A DNA stretch of 64,000 bases from Pigmentiphaga sp. NML080357 (GTDB taxonomy: Bacteria > Pseudomonadota > Gammaproteobacteria > Burkholderiales > Burkholderiaceae_B): contig NZ_NINW01000032.1 of NCBI RefSeq assembly GCF_002188465.1, positions 62,001 through 126,000 on the forward strand, written 5' to 3'. The notes under the pieces were generated by a model that worked only from the letters and a program-made list of their open reading frames with translations, was not told the DNA's origin and searched no databases. A program made the translations under genes and the position numbers. This document shows positions 17,112-26,205 of this stretch, in pieces (the stretch's first letter is position 1; each line of letters begins with the position of its first letter).

Positions 17112-18200
17112 TCAGGCGCCGCCGGCGAGGAACGCTAGCAGCCGCCGCTCGGCCGCGCTCAACCCCCGCGGTCCGCCGGCCGGCCACGTCGACGGCAGCG
17201 TTCCTTCCAGGTAAGCCTCGATGATGGCCGGATGGATGTAGCAGGCCCGGCACACCGCCGGCGTATTGCCCAGCCGCTGCGCCACCGCGCGGGTCACTTC
17301 GACCACCGCCGCCCGGGCTTCCTGCCCGCCGGCGCGCGGCATGGCCCGAAACCATTCCAGGGCCATCACCGATCCGGCCCAGGTCCGGTAGTGCTTCGCG
17401 GTAAAGTCACCCCGGCCGGCCTCGCGCAGGTACGCGTTGACGGCCGAGGAATCGATGCCGTGCGGCTGGCCCGCCTCGTCCAGGTAGTGGAACAGGGTCT
17501 GCCCGGGGATCTCCATGCAACGGCGCACCACGCTCGCGACGCGCCGGTCGGCGATCGCGACGTCATGCTCGACGCCGCTCTTGCCGCGAAAGCGCAGGCG
17601 GATGCGCGTGCCCGACATCGATGCATGGCGGCGCCGCAGCGTCGTCAACCCGAACGACCGGTTCTGCCTCGCGTAGGCGCGGTTGCCCACGCGCACCAGC
17701 GTGGTCTCGAGCAGGCGGACCACCGCCCCCAGGACTTTCTCCTCGCCCAGCCCCGGCTGCGCGAGCGCGCGGTCCACACGGCGCCGGATGCGAGGCAGCG
17801 CCCGGCCGAACTCGGCGAGCTGGCCGTACTTGTCCGCGTCGCGCACGACCTGCCAGTGCGGGTGGTAGCGGTATTGCTTGCGGCCGCGGGCATCGCGCCC
17901 CGTGGCCTGGATATGGCCCGCGGGGTGGGGGCAGATCCAGACGTCGGTATATGCGGGCGGAATGGCCAGCGCATTGATGCGGGCGATCTCGGCGGCATCG
18001 CGGATGCGTTCGCCGCGCTCGTCGAAATAGGCGAACCGCCCCCGCCACAAGCGTCGGCTGTAGCCTGGCGACGTATCGTCGACATAGACCAGCGCCACGT
18101 CATCGCCGTCGCCGCCGCGCGTGCGTAAAGCCGGCGCGGCGGATCCGCGAACGAGGCCGGGAACGGAAACGGGCGTGAAGTCCATGCCCGAGCCGAGCAT
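17112..18200 (-). CDS. DNA topoisomerase IB (poxvirus type)
   Basis: About 362 residues, the usual length of bacterial type IB topoisomerases. The N-terminal DNA-binding part (GYSRRLWRGRFAYFD, IPPAYTDVWICP) and the catalytic domain (KYGQLAEF, VRVGNRAYARQNRSFGLTTLR, DFTAKHYRTWAGS) are intact. The nucleophilic Tyr lies in NTPAVCRACYIHP at about residue 321. It relaxes supercoils by nicking one strand through a 3'-phosphotyrosine bond. I prefer the ATG at 18200; a TTG at 18212 and an ATG at 18185 are alternatives. No ligase or Ku genes are adjacent. Confidence 0.93.
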   Translation of the reverse strand: MLGSGMDFTPVSVPGLVRGSAAPALRTRGGDGDDVALVYVDDTSPGYSRRLWRGRFAYFDERGERIRDAAEIARINALAIPPAYTDVWICPHPAGHIQATGRDARGRKQYRYHPHWQVVRDADKYGQLAEFGRALPRIRRRVDRALAQPGLGEEKVLGAVVRLLETTLVRVGNRAYARQNRSFGLTTLRRRHASMSGTRIRLRFRGKSGVEHDVAIADRRVASVVRRCMEIPGQTLFHYLDEAGQPHGIDSSAVNAYLREAGRGDFTAKHYRTWAGSVMALEWFRAMPRAGGQEARAAVVEVTRAVAQRLGNTPAVCRACYIHPAIIEAYLEGTLPSTWPAGGPRGLSAAERRLLAFLAGGA

Positions 18201-18392
18201 GCTTCGTGCCAAGGGCCGTCCCCTGCCGCCGCTCCCGCCGGGTCCGCCCCGCCCATGCGCCGAAAATGCAAAATCTACCTGTGCCCTGCGAAGAACCTGC
18301 TACGGTCCGGCGCTGGCAGGCGCCGCCGGGATCGCGGACAATGCGCGGTGGGGGCGCATTCGACAGTCGGCGCCACGCATTCAGGAGGAGCC

Positions 18393-19331
18393 ATGTGGCA
18401 AGCATCGCAGCGCTATCCCGATCCCGCGGTCCGCGTTTTCCATCATCGGTTCGAAGCGTACCGCCTGCCCTCCGCGGCGGTCGAGCGCCTGGCGACCGGC
18501 TGCCGCTGGAACGAAGGCCCGGTCTGGTTCGGTGACGGCCGCTTCCTGCTCTGGAGCGACATCCCCAACGACCGGGTCATGCGATGGGATGAAATCACGG
18601 GCCAGGTCAGCGTATTCCGGGCGCCGACAGGGCACGCCAACGGCATGACCCGGGACCGCCAGGGCCGCCTCGTCACCTGCGAGCACAGCGGTCGCCGCGT
18701 CGTACGCACCGAATACGACGGGGGCACGACCGTGCTGATGGACCGTTTCGACGGCAAGCCGCTCAACTCTCCCAATGACGTGGTGGTCAAGTCCGATGGC
18801 ACGGTCTGGTTTTCCGACCCGCCCTTCGGACTCGCCGGCTACTACCAGGGGGTGCCGGGCAAGCAGGAACTGCCGGCCAACCTGTACCGGCTGGACCCGG
18901 CCACGGGCACGGCCGACGTCGTCGCCGGCGATATCGCCAGCCCCAACGGCCTGGCTTTCTCGCCGGACGAATCGATACTCTACGTGGTGGAATCGCGGTC
19001 CAAGCCGCGCCGCATCCTCGCGTTCGACCTTGCCGAGGGCGGGACGCGCCTGTCGAACCGGCGCGTCGCGATCGACGCGGGTCCGGGCACGCCGGACGGA
19101 TTGCGGGTGGACGTGGATGGCAATCTGTGGTGCGGCTGGGGCATGGGCAGCGACGACCTCGATGGCGTCCGGGTCTTCTCGCCCGAAGGCGAAGCCATCG
19201 GCCACATCGCCTTGCCCGAGCGCTGCGCCAACCTGTGCTTCGGCGGGAGGCACCGCAACCGCCTGTTCATGGCGGCCAGCACGTCCATCTACGCGCTCTA
19301 CGTCAACACGCAGGGCGTGGCGGGCGGGTAG
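18393..19331 (+). CDS. SMP-30/gluconolactonase family protein
   Basis: 312 residues forming a six-bladed propeller. Metal-site and active-site elements are visible: the Glu in CRWNEGPVW, the Asn in PNDVVVKSDGTVWFSDP and SPNGLAFSPDES, and the Asp in GTPDGLRVD. Enzymes of this family hydrolyse sugar lactones such as gluconolactone. A strong AGGAGGAG lies just before the ATG. No signal peptide is seen, so it is probably cytoplasmic. The neighbouring genes do not reveal the pathway. Confidence 0.9.
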   Translation: MWQASQRYPDPAVRVFHHRFEAYRLPSAAVERLATGCRWNEGPVWFGDGRFLLWSDIPNDRVMRWDEITGQVSVFRAPTGHANGMTRDRQGRLVTCEHSGRRVVRTEYDGGTTVLMDRFDGKPLNSPNDVVVKSDGTVWFSDPPFGLAGYYQGVPGKQELPANLYRLDPATGTADVVAGDIASPNGLAFSPDESILYVVESRSKPRRILAFDLAEGGTRLSNRRVAIDAGPGTPDGLRVDVDGNLWCGWGMGSDDLDGVRVFSPEGEAIGHIALPERCANLCFGGRHRNRLFMAASTSIYALYVNTQGVAGG

Positions 19332-19339
19332 CGGCAGGC

Positions 19340-20272
19340 CTATCCACGCCGGTTCACCAGGATCAGCCCCGACACGACCAAGGCCACGGCCAGCAGGAAC
19401 AGCGGACCAAGGGGCTCGTGCAGGATCAGCGCGGCAAAGGCGACGCCGAACAGCGGCGACATCGACGTCCCGGCCTGCAGCGTGCTGGCCGGATACAGCG
19501 TGAGCAGGCGCAGCCACAGCAGGAAGGTGATCGCCGCGATCCACACGGTCTGGTAGGTCAATGCCATCACCGGCGCGAATCCGAGAGTACCCATCGACTC
19601 GCCGGTGGCGGCCGCGGCGCCCAGGCCGATCGCAGCCGACACCGCGAGCTGATAGAGCAGCACCTTCTCGGGCGGTACCGCCGCCAGCCGGGTCGCCTTG
19701 ATCGCCAGCGTCGTCGCGGCCCAGAATACCGCGGCGGCGATGATCATCAGGTCGCCCAGCAGCGCGTGCGGCGAAGTCGCGGCGTGCGGCACGCCCATCA
19801 CGATGGCGGTCCCGCAGAACGACAAGGCCAGGCCCGCCCACTGCGGCCAGCGCAGGCGCTCGGAAGGGAGCAGCCAGGTCGCGCCCAGGGCCACGAAAAA
19901 CGGCGCCGTATAAAGAAACAGCGACGTCCTGCTGGCATCGGTCCACTGCAATCCGAGATAGATCAATACGAATTCGCCGGAGAACAGCAGGCCGGAAAAG
20001 ATTCCCAGCCAGAGCGAGCCATCGCGAACGAAGAGCTTGCCGCGCCTGGCCGCCAGGCAATAGAGCAGCACCAGCAGGCTGGCACCGGCCGACCGTATGC
20101 CCATTTGCAGGAACGGAGGAAACGCGGGCAGCGCGATCTTGACGGAGACTTGCTGCGCACCCCAGCTCGCGCAAAGCAGCACGAGCATCGCGACGGCGGA
20201 AACATCCAGGGAACGTTTGGACACGGCGGGATCCGGAATCGTTGTTGTTATCGGAACGGGAAAGTGTCGCAT
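19340..20272 (-). CDS. EamA/DMT family transporter
   Basis: 310 residues with about ten hydrophobic helices arranged as two EamA repeats (about residues 25-160 and 170-305), including RSAGASLLVLLY and LPSERLRWPQWAGLALSFCGT. Such drug/metabolite transporters typically export amino acids or other metabolites across the inner membrane. The first ATG is used here; a GTG at 20224 just before the first helix is another candidate. It converges on the SMP-30 gene. Confidence 0.88.
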   Translation of the reverse strand: MRHFPVPITTTIPDPAVSKRSLDVSAVAMLVLLCASWGAQQVSVKIALPAFPPFLQMGIRSAGASLLVLLYCLAARRGKLFVRDGSLWLGIFSGLLFSGEFVLIYLGLQWTDASRTSLFLYTAPFFVALGATWLLPSERLRWPQWAGLALSFCGTAIVMGVPHAATSPHALLGDLMIIAAAVFWAATTLAIKATRLAAVPPEKVLLYQLAVSAAIGLGAAAATGESMGTLGFAPVMALTYQTVWIAAITFLLWLRLLTLYPASTLQAGTSMSPLFGVAFAALILHEPLGPLFLLAVALVVSGLILVNRRG

Positions 20273-20347
20273 ACCTCGACCGTGGCGAGCCAGCCTCGCC
20301 GCGGCACGGCACTTGCGGCGAACCCGCGCATCATGCAGGAGATGTCC

Positions 20348-20554
20348 ATGAGCCCTCGCACCGTTCCGCCCGCAGACGAAATGCTCAATCCCGAGGAAGG
20401 CAGGGAGCCGCCCGGCCCCCCGCCGGACGAGGCCGGAAAGCGCAGCAATCCTGGCCTGGCCGGCGCCGGCGAATCGCCCGCGCCGCCGCCGGGGGCCGAC
20501 CGTCTGAAAGACGAGGCGCGCGATCCGAACAAGACCGGGGCGCGCCGCGGCTGA
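20348..20554 (+). CDS. Small Pro/Glu-rich disordered protein
   Basis: 68 residues, highly hydrophilic, rich in Pro, Gly, Glu and Ala, with no predicted structured core. The ATG at 20348 has CAGGAG 6 nt upstream, and two in-frame ATGs just before it are less well placed. It lies between the divergent EamA gene and the convergent ProA-like gene. No family recognised; coding status rests on the ribosome site and on its resemblance in style to other small proteins in this region. Confidence 0.48.
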   Translation: MSPRTVPPADEMLNPEEGREPPGPPPDEAGKRSNPGLAGAGESPAPPPGADRLKDEARDPNKTGARRG

Positions 20555-20581
20555 CGCGCACGCCGCGGGGCCGGCGCAAGG

Positions 20582-22087
20582 CTAGCGGTGCTGCGCGGCA
20601 GCGGTAGCGGCCACCAGCCGGACCGCGGCAAGATCGGCGCCGGTGAGCACCCCGCCTCGGCCGAGCAGGCGACCATGCTCCCAGTTGGACAGCCCCAGTT
20701 CGGGCTTGCCCAGCGCGTACTGGCCGTCCACCCAGCGCGTGAAGCCGTCGCCGACGAACGGCGCATCGATGCGCGTCCGGAAATGGACGTGGGCTTGCGG
20801 CTCCTGCGCGATGAGACTGGCGACGAAACGCGGGCTGTAGCAATTGAACAGGCCGATGGCCTGGTCCACCGAATCGACCACGGCCAGCGTAAGCTCCGGC
20901 GTCTCCTCCCACTCCCATTCCTGGCCCAGGCGCTCTTCAGCCAGCAGGCTGGCATAGGGCTCTTCCACGTCGCCCGTGGCGCGCCGCACGGTCGTCCGGC
21001 GCTGGAACAGCCCCGCCGGAACGAAAGGCTGGGCCGACGGCGTGACATGCAGGCGCGGCGTCCCGCTCAACGCGGCGCCGGCCTCGTCGATGGCTCGCAG
21101 GAAACGCGGCATCAGGTCCTCGACCCGGCTGCGCACGATGCAGCAGACATTCAACGTATTGCAGACCTTGCGGTCCAGCGAATGGCGCACGGCAAGCTCG
21201 AACCGTTCGCCGTCGGCGCTCGGGTCGGCGATCAGCCAGGCGCCGCCCGTGCCGTGCGCGCTGACCGGCACGCCGGCCTGGCGGGCGACGCTGCTCAGTT
21301 GCATGACCGCCGTTCCCGAGCCACGGGCGACGGCCAACGCCAGCCGGCTGTCGCTGAACATGGCCCAGCCGGCAGCGCGGTCCTCGACCTCTACCAGGCT
21401 GACCGCCCCGGCCGGCAGGCCGGAGGCCTCCAGCGCCGGCCGCAACGCGTACTGCAGCAGCGCCGCGGCGGTCCCCAAGGCGTCGCTGCCTATGCGCAGC
21501 ACCGCCGTATTGCCGCTGGACAGCACGCCGCAGGCATCGACCAGCACATTGGGGCGCCCCTCGAACACGAACCCCACCACGCCCAGCGGCACGCGCACCA
21601 CCTCGACCTGCCAATCGCCGTGGTCCACGCGATCCGCCACCCGCCGGTCCTGCGCCGCGTGGCCCGGCCAGACGCGCAGGCCTTCTATCATGTCGGCCCG
21701 CATCTTGTCCGATACCTTGAGCCGCGTCGTCGAACGGCCGCGCGCAACGGCGCGCCGCACGTCCTCGTCGTTCGCGTCGGCGATCCGCTGCCATACCTCG
21801 TCGCGCGCCAGCGCGTCGGCAAACAGCTCGTAGAAGCGGTCCACCGAACCGGGCTGCGCTTGCGCCAGCGCGTCGAACGCCTGGCGTGCCTCGCCCACCC
21901 GGGCCCGGACGACATCGTCCACCTGGGCGGGAATGCGCAGCAGCGCGCCCGTCTCCTGCACCACCAGCAACCGGTCGCCCGGCCGGAAGTCGCGCGCGAG
22001 GTCCTGCCCCACGCGTGTGTATCGATTTCCACCGTACGGAATCATCATCCCCGGTTCCAGGCGGTCCAGGGTGCCCTGTTCATTCAT
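20582..22087 (-). CDS. ProA-like aldehyde dehydrogenase
   Basis: 501 residues. About residues 80-490 match glutamate-5-semialdehyde dehydrogenase: KMRADMIEGLR, RVPLGVVGFVFEGRPNVLVD, SSGNTAVLRIGSDAL, and the catalytic Cys in RKVCNTLNVCC. An N-terminal extension of about 75 residues (GGNRYTRVGQDLARDFRPGD) is not part of normal ProA (about 420 residues). ATG at 22087 has AAGGAG 7 nt before it. There is no proB nearby, so it may be a paralogue with another substrate rather than the housekeeping proline enzyme. Confidence 0.82.
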   Translation of the reverse strand: MNEQGTLDRLEPGMMIPYGGNRYTRVGQDLARDFRPGDRLLVVQETGALLRIPAQVDDVVRARVGEARQAFDALAQAQPGSVDRFYELFADALARDEVWQRIADANDEDVRRAVARGRSTTRLKVSDKMRADMIEGLRVWPGHAAQDRRVADRVDHGDWQVEVVRVPLGVVGFVFEGRPNVLVDACGVLSSGNTAVLRIGSDALGTAAALLQYALRPALEASGLPAGAVSLVEVEDRAAGWAMFSDSRLALAVARGSGTAVMQLSSVARQAGVPVSAHGTGGAWLIADPSADGERFELAVRHSLDRKVCNTLNVCCIVRSRVEDLMPRFLRAIDEAGAALSGTPRLHVTPSAQPFVPAGLFQRRTTVRRATGDVEEPYASLLAEERLGQEWEWEETPELTLAVVDSVDQAIGLFNCYSPRFVASLIAQEPQAHVHFRTRIDAPFVGDGFTRWVDGQYALGKPELGLSNWEHGRLLGRGGVLTGADLAAVRLVAATAAAQHR

Positions 22088-22301
22088 GAAGCTCTCCTTG
22101 GCCGCGCGTGTCATCCGGTGCGGGCGACGCAAAGCGCCCGGACGCGCGGCCGTACGGGATCATATTACCCCCGTCGGGCCTCCGGTCCGCCGCCCCTCGG
22201 CGGCGCGCGAGGACGTATCATTGTCCCCACGGCACCGCGGGCCAAGGCGCGCGGCCTCTCATCCGAATCCGCCCGGCGCCGAGCCGGCAGCAAGGAGTCC
22301 C

Positions 22302-22484
22302 ATGGACGATATCTGGAAAGTGGTGGTGGCCCTGCTCTATGCCGTCATCATCTGCGTACCGGCAGGACAAGTCCTCAAGCGCACGGGCCATTCCGGGTGG
22401 TGGGCACTGCTGCTGCTCCTGCCTGTGGTGAACCTGGTGGCCTATTGGATCTTCGCCTTCAAGAAATGGCCTAGCGGGCAGTAG
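22302..22484 (+). CDS. Small two-helix membrane protein
   Basis: 60 residues with two hydrophobic segments, VVVALLYAVIICVPAGQVL and WWALLLLLPVVNLVAYWIF, and a short charged tail. An AAGGAG ribosome site is 7 nt from the ATG. Similar tiny proteins are common in Proteobacteria and are unstudied. It stands alone; the next 329 bp hold no recognisable gene. Confidence 0.7.
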   Translation: MDDIWKVVVALLYAVIICVPAGQVLKRTGHSGWWALLLLLPVVNLVAYWIFAFKKWPSGQ

Positions 22485-22813
22485 GAACGGATTCTTTACA
22501 CCCTGCGCGGTGGCGGGCCGGCCCATGGATCAGTAGTTCCTACACCTTCGCATCGCACCGCCTGTAAACCGATGTGACGGACCGGCCGCTCGCGGCGGGG
22601 CGGCATTCTGCCGTCCCGCCGCTGCCTGCTCCGGCCGTGGAATACCGGCCATGCCCGCACCGGCCTCCCCGCGTCCGCTGGCTGGCGCGGAAATTGATAC
22701 GTACGACGAACCACGCACGCCCGCTCCCCTGCGGCCCGGCGCGTTTACGCCTGGCCGGCATGTTCGCGGGGAATGTGCGCGGTTCCCGGGCAGATAGCGA
22801 CAACAAGGCAACC
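22485..22813. other. Intergenic region without recognised features
   Basis: About 330 bp between the small membrane protein gene and the pyruvyltransferase-family gene. Open frames here lack ribosome sites and family resemblance. I see no RNA gene or repeat; it presumably carries the promoter of the downstream two-gene unit. Confidence 0.5.
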
Positions 22814-23956
22814 ATGGAAAAACGTCCCTTCCGTATCGGCATCTCCGGCTCCTACGGCGGCCTGAACCTCGGCGACGAAGCGATCCTGGAAAGCATCGTG
22901 ACGCAGCTTCGGGCCGGCACGCCCGCCGAAATCACGGTTTTCTCCCGCAACCCGGCGGACACCGAGCAACGGCACCAGGTCGACCGGGCGGTGCCGGTGC
23001 GGGAACTCTCCCGCAACGAGGCCAGGCAGGAGGTGGCCCGGTTCGACCTGCTGGTGCTGGGCGGCGGCGGCCTCCTCTACGACGGCGAAATCGACATCTA
23101 TCTGCGGGAAGTCCTGCTCGCCAATGAGCTCGGCGTTCCGGTCATGATCTATGCCATTAGCGCCGGCCCGCTCGCGCAACGCTCCAGCCGGGAACTGACC
23201 CGCCAGGCGCTGATGCCTGCCGCGCTGATCACCGTGCGGGACCGCCAGGGTGCCCGGCTGCTGGAGGAAGTCGGCTTGCAGCGGGCCATCCACGTGACGG
23301 CCGACCCGGCGCTGCTGATGCAGGCCCAGCCTCTGCCCGAGGATGCGCTGACGCGCGAGGGCCTGGACCTGCCACGGCGCCGTATCGGCTTTTCGGTGCG
23401 CGAGCCCGGGCCCGCTGCTCCGGGCATGAGCGTCGATCACTATCACGACCTGCTCGCCAATGCGGCGGACTTCATGGTGAGGCGGCTCGACGCCGACGTG
23501 GTATTCATCCCCCTGGAACGCGGCCACAAGGACTTGCAGCACAGCCATGCCGTGGTGGCGCAGATGCAATGCGCGCAGCGGGCGACCGTACTCAAGGGGG
23601 AATACAGCCCCGGCCAGATGATGAGCATCATCGCGGGCTTCGAGTTCTGCGTGGGCATGCGCCTGCACTTCCTCATTTTTTCGGCGCTGCAAGGCATCCC
23701 GTTCGTCGCCCTGCCCTATGCCTCCAAGGTGACCGGCCTCCTGCAGGACCTGGAGATGGATACCCCGCCGCTGGACGACGTCAACCCCGGCCGGCTGCTG
23801 GCGACGATCGACCACGCCTGGGACTTCCGCGCCCATATCCAGGCCCGCATCCAGGAGCGCCTGCCCGCCTTGCAGGAGCGGGCCCGCGAGAACAATCGAC
23901 TGCTCGTGTCCTTGCTCGCCCAGTTGGGCCCCCGCGCCAAAGACGAAGGGAAATGA
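22814..23956 (+). CDS. Polysaccharide pyruvyl transferase family protein
   Basis: 380 residues of the CsaB-like family: SGSYGGLNLGDEAILESI at the N terminus, the central DLLVLGGGGLLYDGE, and the C-terminal GFEFCVGMRLHFLIFSALQGIPFVALPYASKV. Known members add ketal-linked pyruvate to cell-wall polymers or exopolysaccharide. Neither a glycosyltransferase nor an export gene is nearby. The next gene, an FAD oxidoreductase, starts after one base, so the two are almost certainly co-translated. The frame is open upstream, but the ATG at 22814 directly precedes the conserved start. Confidence 0.85.
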   Translation: MEKRPFRIGISGSYGGLNLGDEAILESIVTQLRAGTPAEITVFSRNPADTEQRHQVDRAVPVRELSRNEARQEVARFDLLVLGGGGLLYDGEIDIYLREVLLANELGVPVMIYAISAGPLAQRSSRELTRQALMPAALITVRDRQGARLLEEVGLQRAIHVTADPALLMQAQPLPEDALTREGLDLPRRRIGFSVREPGPAAPGMSVDHYHDLLANAADFMVRRLDADVVFIPLERGHKDLQHSHAVVAQMQCAQRATVLKGEYSPGQMMSIIAGFEFCVGMRLHFLIFSALQGIPFVALPYASKVTGLLQDLEMDTPPLDDVNPGRLLATIDHAWDFRAHIQARIQERLPALQERARENNRLLVSLLAQLGPRAKDEGK

Positions 23957-23957
23957 C

Positions 23958-25373
23958 ATGCCTGTATTGGAGAAACCCAAGCACATCGAAGAACTCACGC
24001 TTCCTCCCCGGCGAGCCCGGCTCGCCGCCGACACCGACGTGCTGGTCGTGGGGGGCGGCCCCGCCGGCATCGGCGCCGCGCTGGGCGCCGCCCGCGCCGG
24101 CGCCAGCGTGATCCTGGTCGAACGCTACGGCTTCCTGGGCGGCAACGCCACTGCGGCCCTGGTCATGCCGCTCATGTCCTTCCATACCCAGCGCCCCACT
24201 TTCGAACGGCTGGGCGTGAGCAATCTGCTGCCCAACGATCACGGTCCGGGACACCCGGTCATCGCTGGTGCGCTGAAGGAACTGCTGGAGCACCTGGTGC
24301 GTAGCGGCGGCGCGGTCGCGCCGTCGCTGGAAACCGGGTACGTGGTTCCCTTCGATCCCGAAGTGTTCAAGTGGTCGACGCTCGATCTGCTGGACAAGGC
24401 GGGCGTGCATTTCCTGTTTCACGCGTTCGCCAGCGGCGTGCTCGGGGAAGGCGAGATCGAAGGCGTCGTATTCGAGACCAAGAGCGGCCCCCTCGCCATC
24501 AAGGCCAAGGCGATCGTGGACGGCACCGGCGACGGCGACATTGCCGCCCTGGCCGGCGCGCCCTACGAAATCGGGCGCGAATCGGACGGACTGGTTCAGC
24601 CGATGACACTGATGTTCCGGATGGCCGACTTCGAGCAGGCCGCCTTCCAGGCCTATGCCCGGCAACACCCGGACCAGTGGCGCGGCGTGCACGGACTGTG
24701 GGACCTGGTGCAACAGGCCACCGCCAAGGGCGAACTCGACCTGGCTCGGGAAGACATCCTGTTCTTTGCCACGCCCCACGCGCGCGAGGTGAGCGTCAAT
24801 TCCACCCGGGTCACGCGAGTGCTGGGCACCGACGTCTGGGACTGGAGCTGCGCGGAATGGGAAAGCCGGCGGCAGCTGGAACAACTGGTGCGTTTCCTGC
24901 GCAAATACGTCCCCGGCTTCGAGCGCAGCTATGCGGTGCAGAGCGGCGTCCACACCGGCGTGCGGGAAACGCGGCGCATCCTGGGCGACTACCAGCTCAC
25001 CGCCGAAGACCTGCTGAGCGCCCGCAAATTCCCTGACGCCGTCGCCCGCGGGTCGTATCCGGTCGACATCCACAACCCCACCGGCAAAGGCACGGTCCTC
25101 AGGCGCATTCCCGCCGACGACGCCTATGACATTCCGCTGCGGGCGCTGGTCCCCCGCGACATCGAGCGGGTCATGGTCGCCGGCCGCTGCATTTCCGGCA
25201 CGCACGAGGCGCACTCGTCCTATCGCGTCATGCCGATCGCGATGGCGACCGGCCAGGCGGCGGGCGTCTGCGCCGCGCTTGCCGCGCAAGGCGGCATGGT
25301 GCCGCGGAAGGTGCTCGCGGACGAGGTGCAGCGGGAGCTGGTGCGTCAGGGTGCGAATCTCGAGCGGGGTTGA
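23958..25373 (+). CDS. FAD-dependent oxidoreductase
   Basis: 471 residues of the FAD_oxidored type. The dinucleotide-binding motif GGGPAGIGAA is at about residues 32-41, followed by VILVERYGFLGGNATAALV. The second FAD segment includes KAIVDGTGDGDIAALAG, and near the end IERVMVAGRCISGTHEAHSSYRVMP. No signal peptide or metal-cluster cysteines are evident. It is tightly coupled to the pyruvyltransferase-family gene (stop and start separated by one base), which suggests joint action on one pathway, but the substrate is unknown. Confidence 0.85.
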   Translation: MPVLEKPKHIEELTLPPRRARLAADTDVLVVGGGPAGIGAALGAARAGASVILVERYGFLGGNATAALVMPLMSFHTQRPTFERLGVSNLLPNDHGPGHPVIAGALKELLEHLVRSGGAVAPSLETGYVVPFDPEVFKWSTLDLLDKAGVHFLFHAFASGVLGEGEIEGVVFETKSGPLAIKAKAIVDGTGDGDIAALAGAPYEIGRESDGLVQPMTLMFRMADFEQAAFQAYARQHPDQWRGVHGLWDLVQQATAKGELDLAREDILFFATPHAREVSVNSTRVTRVLGTDVWDWSCAEWESRRQLEQLVRFLRKYVPGFERSYAVQSGVHTGVRETRRILGDYQLTAEDLLSARKFPDAVARGSYPVDIHNPTGKGTVLRRIPADDAYDIPLRALVPRDIERVMVAGRCISGTHEAHSSYRVMPIAMATGQAAGVCAALAAQGGMVPRKVLADEVQRELVRQGANLERG

Positions 25374-25545
25374 CGAGACACTAGGCGGACGTTCATCGTG
25401 AACCACGGCACGCTTGAGTCGCTCGGGCGCTCGCACGCCGAAAGTGATCCTTTTTGGCATCTTATTGAGCAAATTAAGCCTCGAAATGCGCAAACGGCTG
25501 TCCTACAGTGGAGGCTCCTAATCACCTCCGCCCATAGGACCCACC

Positions 25546-26163
25546 GTGACCAATGCCGTCATTGAATGCATCCTGAGCCGCAGCGCGGCCAAGTACTACG
25601 ACCCCGCCGCCGTCTTAGGCGATGACCAGATTCGCGAACTGGTACGCATCGGCACCACCGCGCCGACTTCTTTTCACATGCAGAACTGGCGGTTCATCGC
25701 CGTCCGCACGCCCGAGGCCAAAGCCCGACTGCTGCCGATCGCCTGGAATCAGCCCGCCATCACCGATGCCGCAGTGACTTTCATCATCTGCGGCGTGCTG
25801 GCCGACTCCCGCGTGATACCCGAGCGCCTGGCACCGCTGGTGCAAGCGGGCGTCATGCCGGCGGCGATGGTGCCGGAATGGGAAAACCCCGCGCGAGGCC
25901 TGTATGCCGATAACCCGCAGCTTCAACGCGACGAGGCCGTGCGCACGGGCACCTTCGGTGCGGCGGCAATGATCTATGCCGCCCGCTCGCTGGGCCTCGG
26001 ATCGACGCCGATGATCGGTTTCGATGCCGAAGCGGTGGTCAGCGAGTTCGGCCTGGCCGAGAACGAAGTACCGGTCATGCTGTTGTCCATCGGGGCGGAA
26101 CGCCCCGGCAACTGGGCGCAGAAGCCGCGCCGTCCCGTGGCAGAAGTGCTGGACCTTGTCTGA
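25546..26163 (+). CDS. Nitroreductase family protein
   Basis: 205 residues of the FMN-dependent nitroreductase fold: SRSAAKYYDP at the start, IGTTAPTSFHMQNWRFIAV for FMN binding, and ARSLGLGSTPMIGFD towards the C terminus. It should use NAD(P)H to reduce nitro, quinone or related compounds in the cytoplasm. It starts at a GTG preceded by AGGA. With the AhpD-like, GST and AraC genes it forms a four-gene detoxification set read in one direction. Confidence 0.88.
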   Translation: MTNAVIECILSRSAAKYYDPAAVLGDDQIRELVRIGTTAPTSFHMQNWRFIAVRTPEAKARLLPIAWNQPAITDAAVTFIICGVLADSRVIPERLAPLVQAGVMPAAMVPEWENPARGLYADNPQLQRDEAVRTGTFGAAAMIYAARSLGLGSTPMIGFDAEAVVSEFGLAENEVPVMLLSIGAERPGNWAQKPRRPVAEVLDLV

Positions 26164-26205
26164 CCCCACCCACACCCCGACTCGACAACCCTAGGGAGAA
26201 ATACG

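Noticed and set aside
22540-22842. Possible small genes between the two-helix membrane protein and the pyruvyltransferase gene
   Set aside because: Frames on both strands lack ribosome sites and recognisable features.
23781-25493. Minus-strand open frame opposite the FAD oxidoreductase
   Set aside because: Shadow of a real gene; its translation is low-complexity and lacks any motif.
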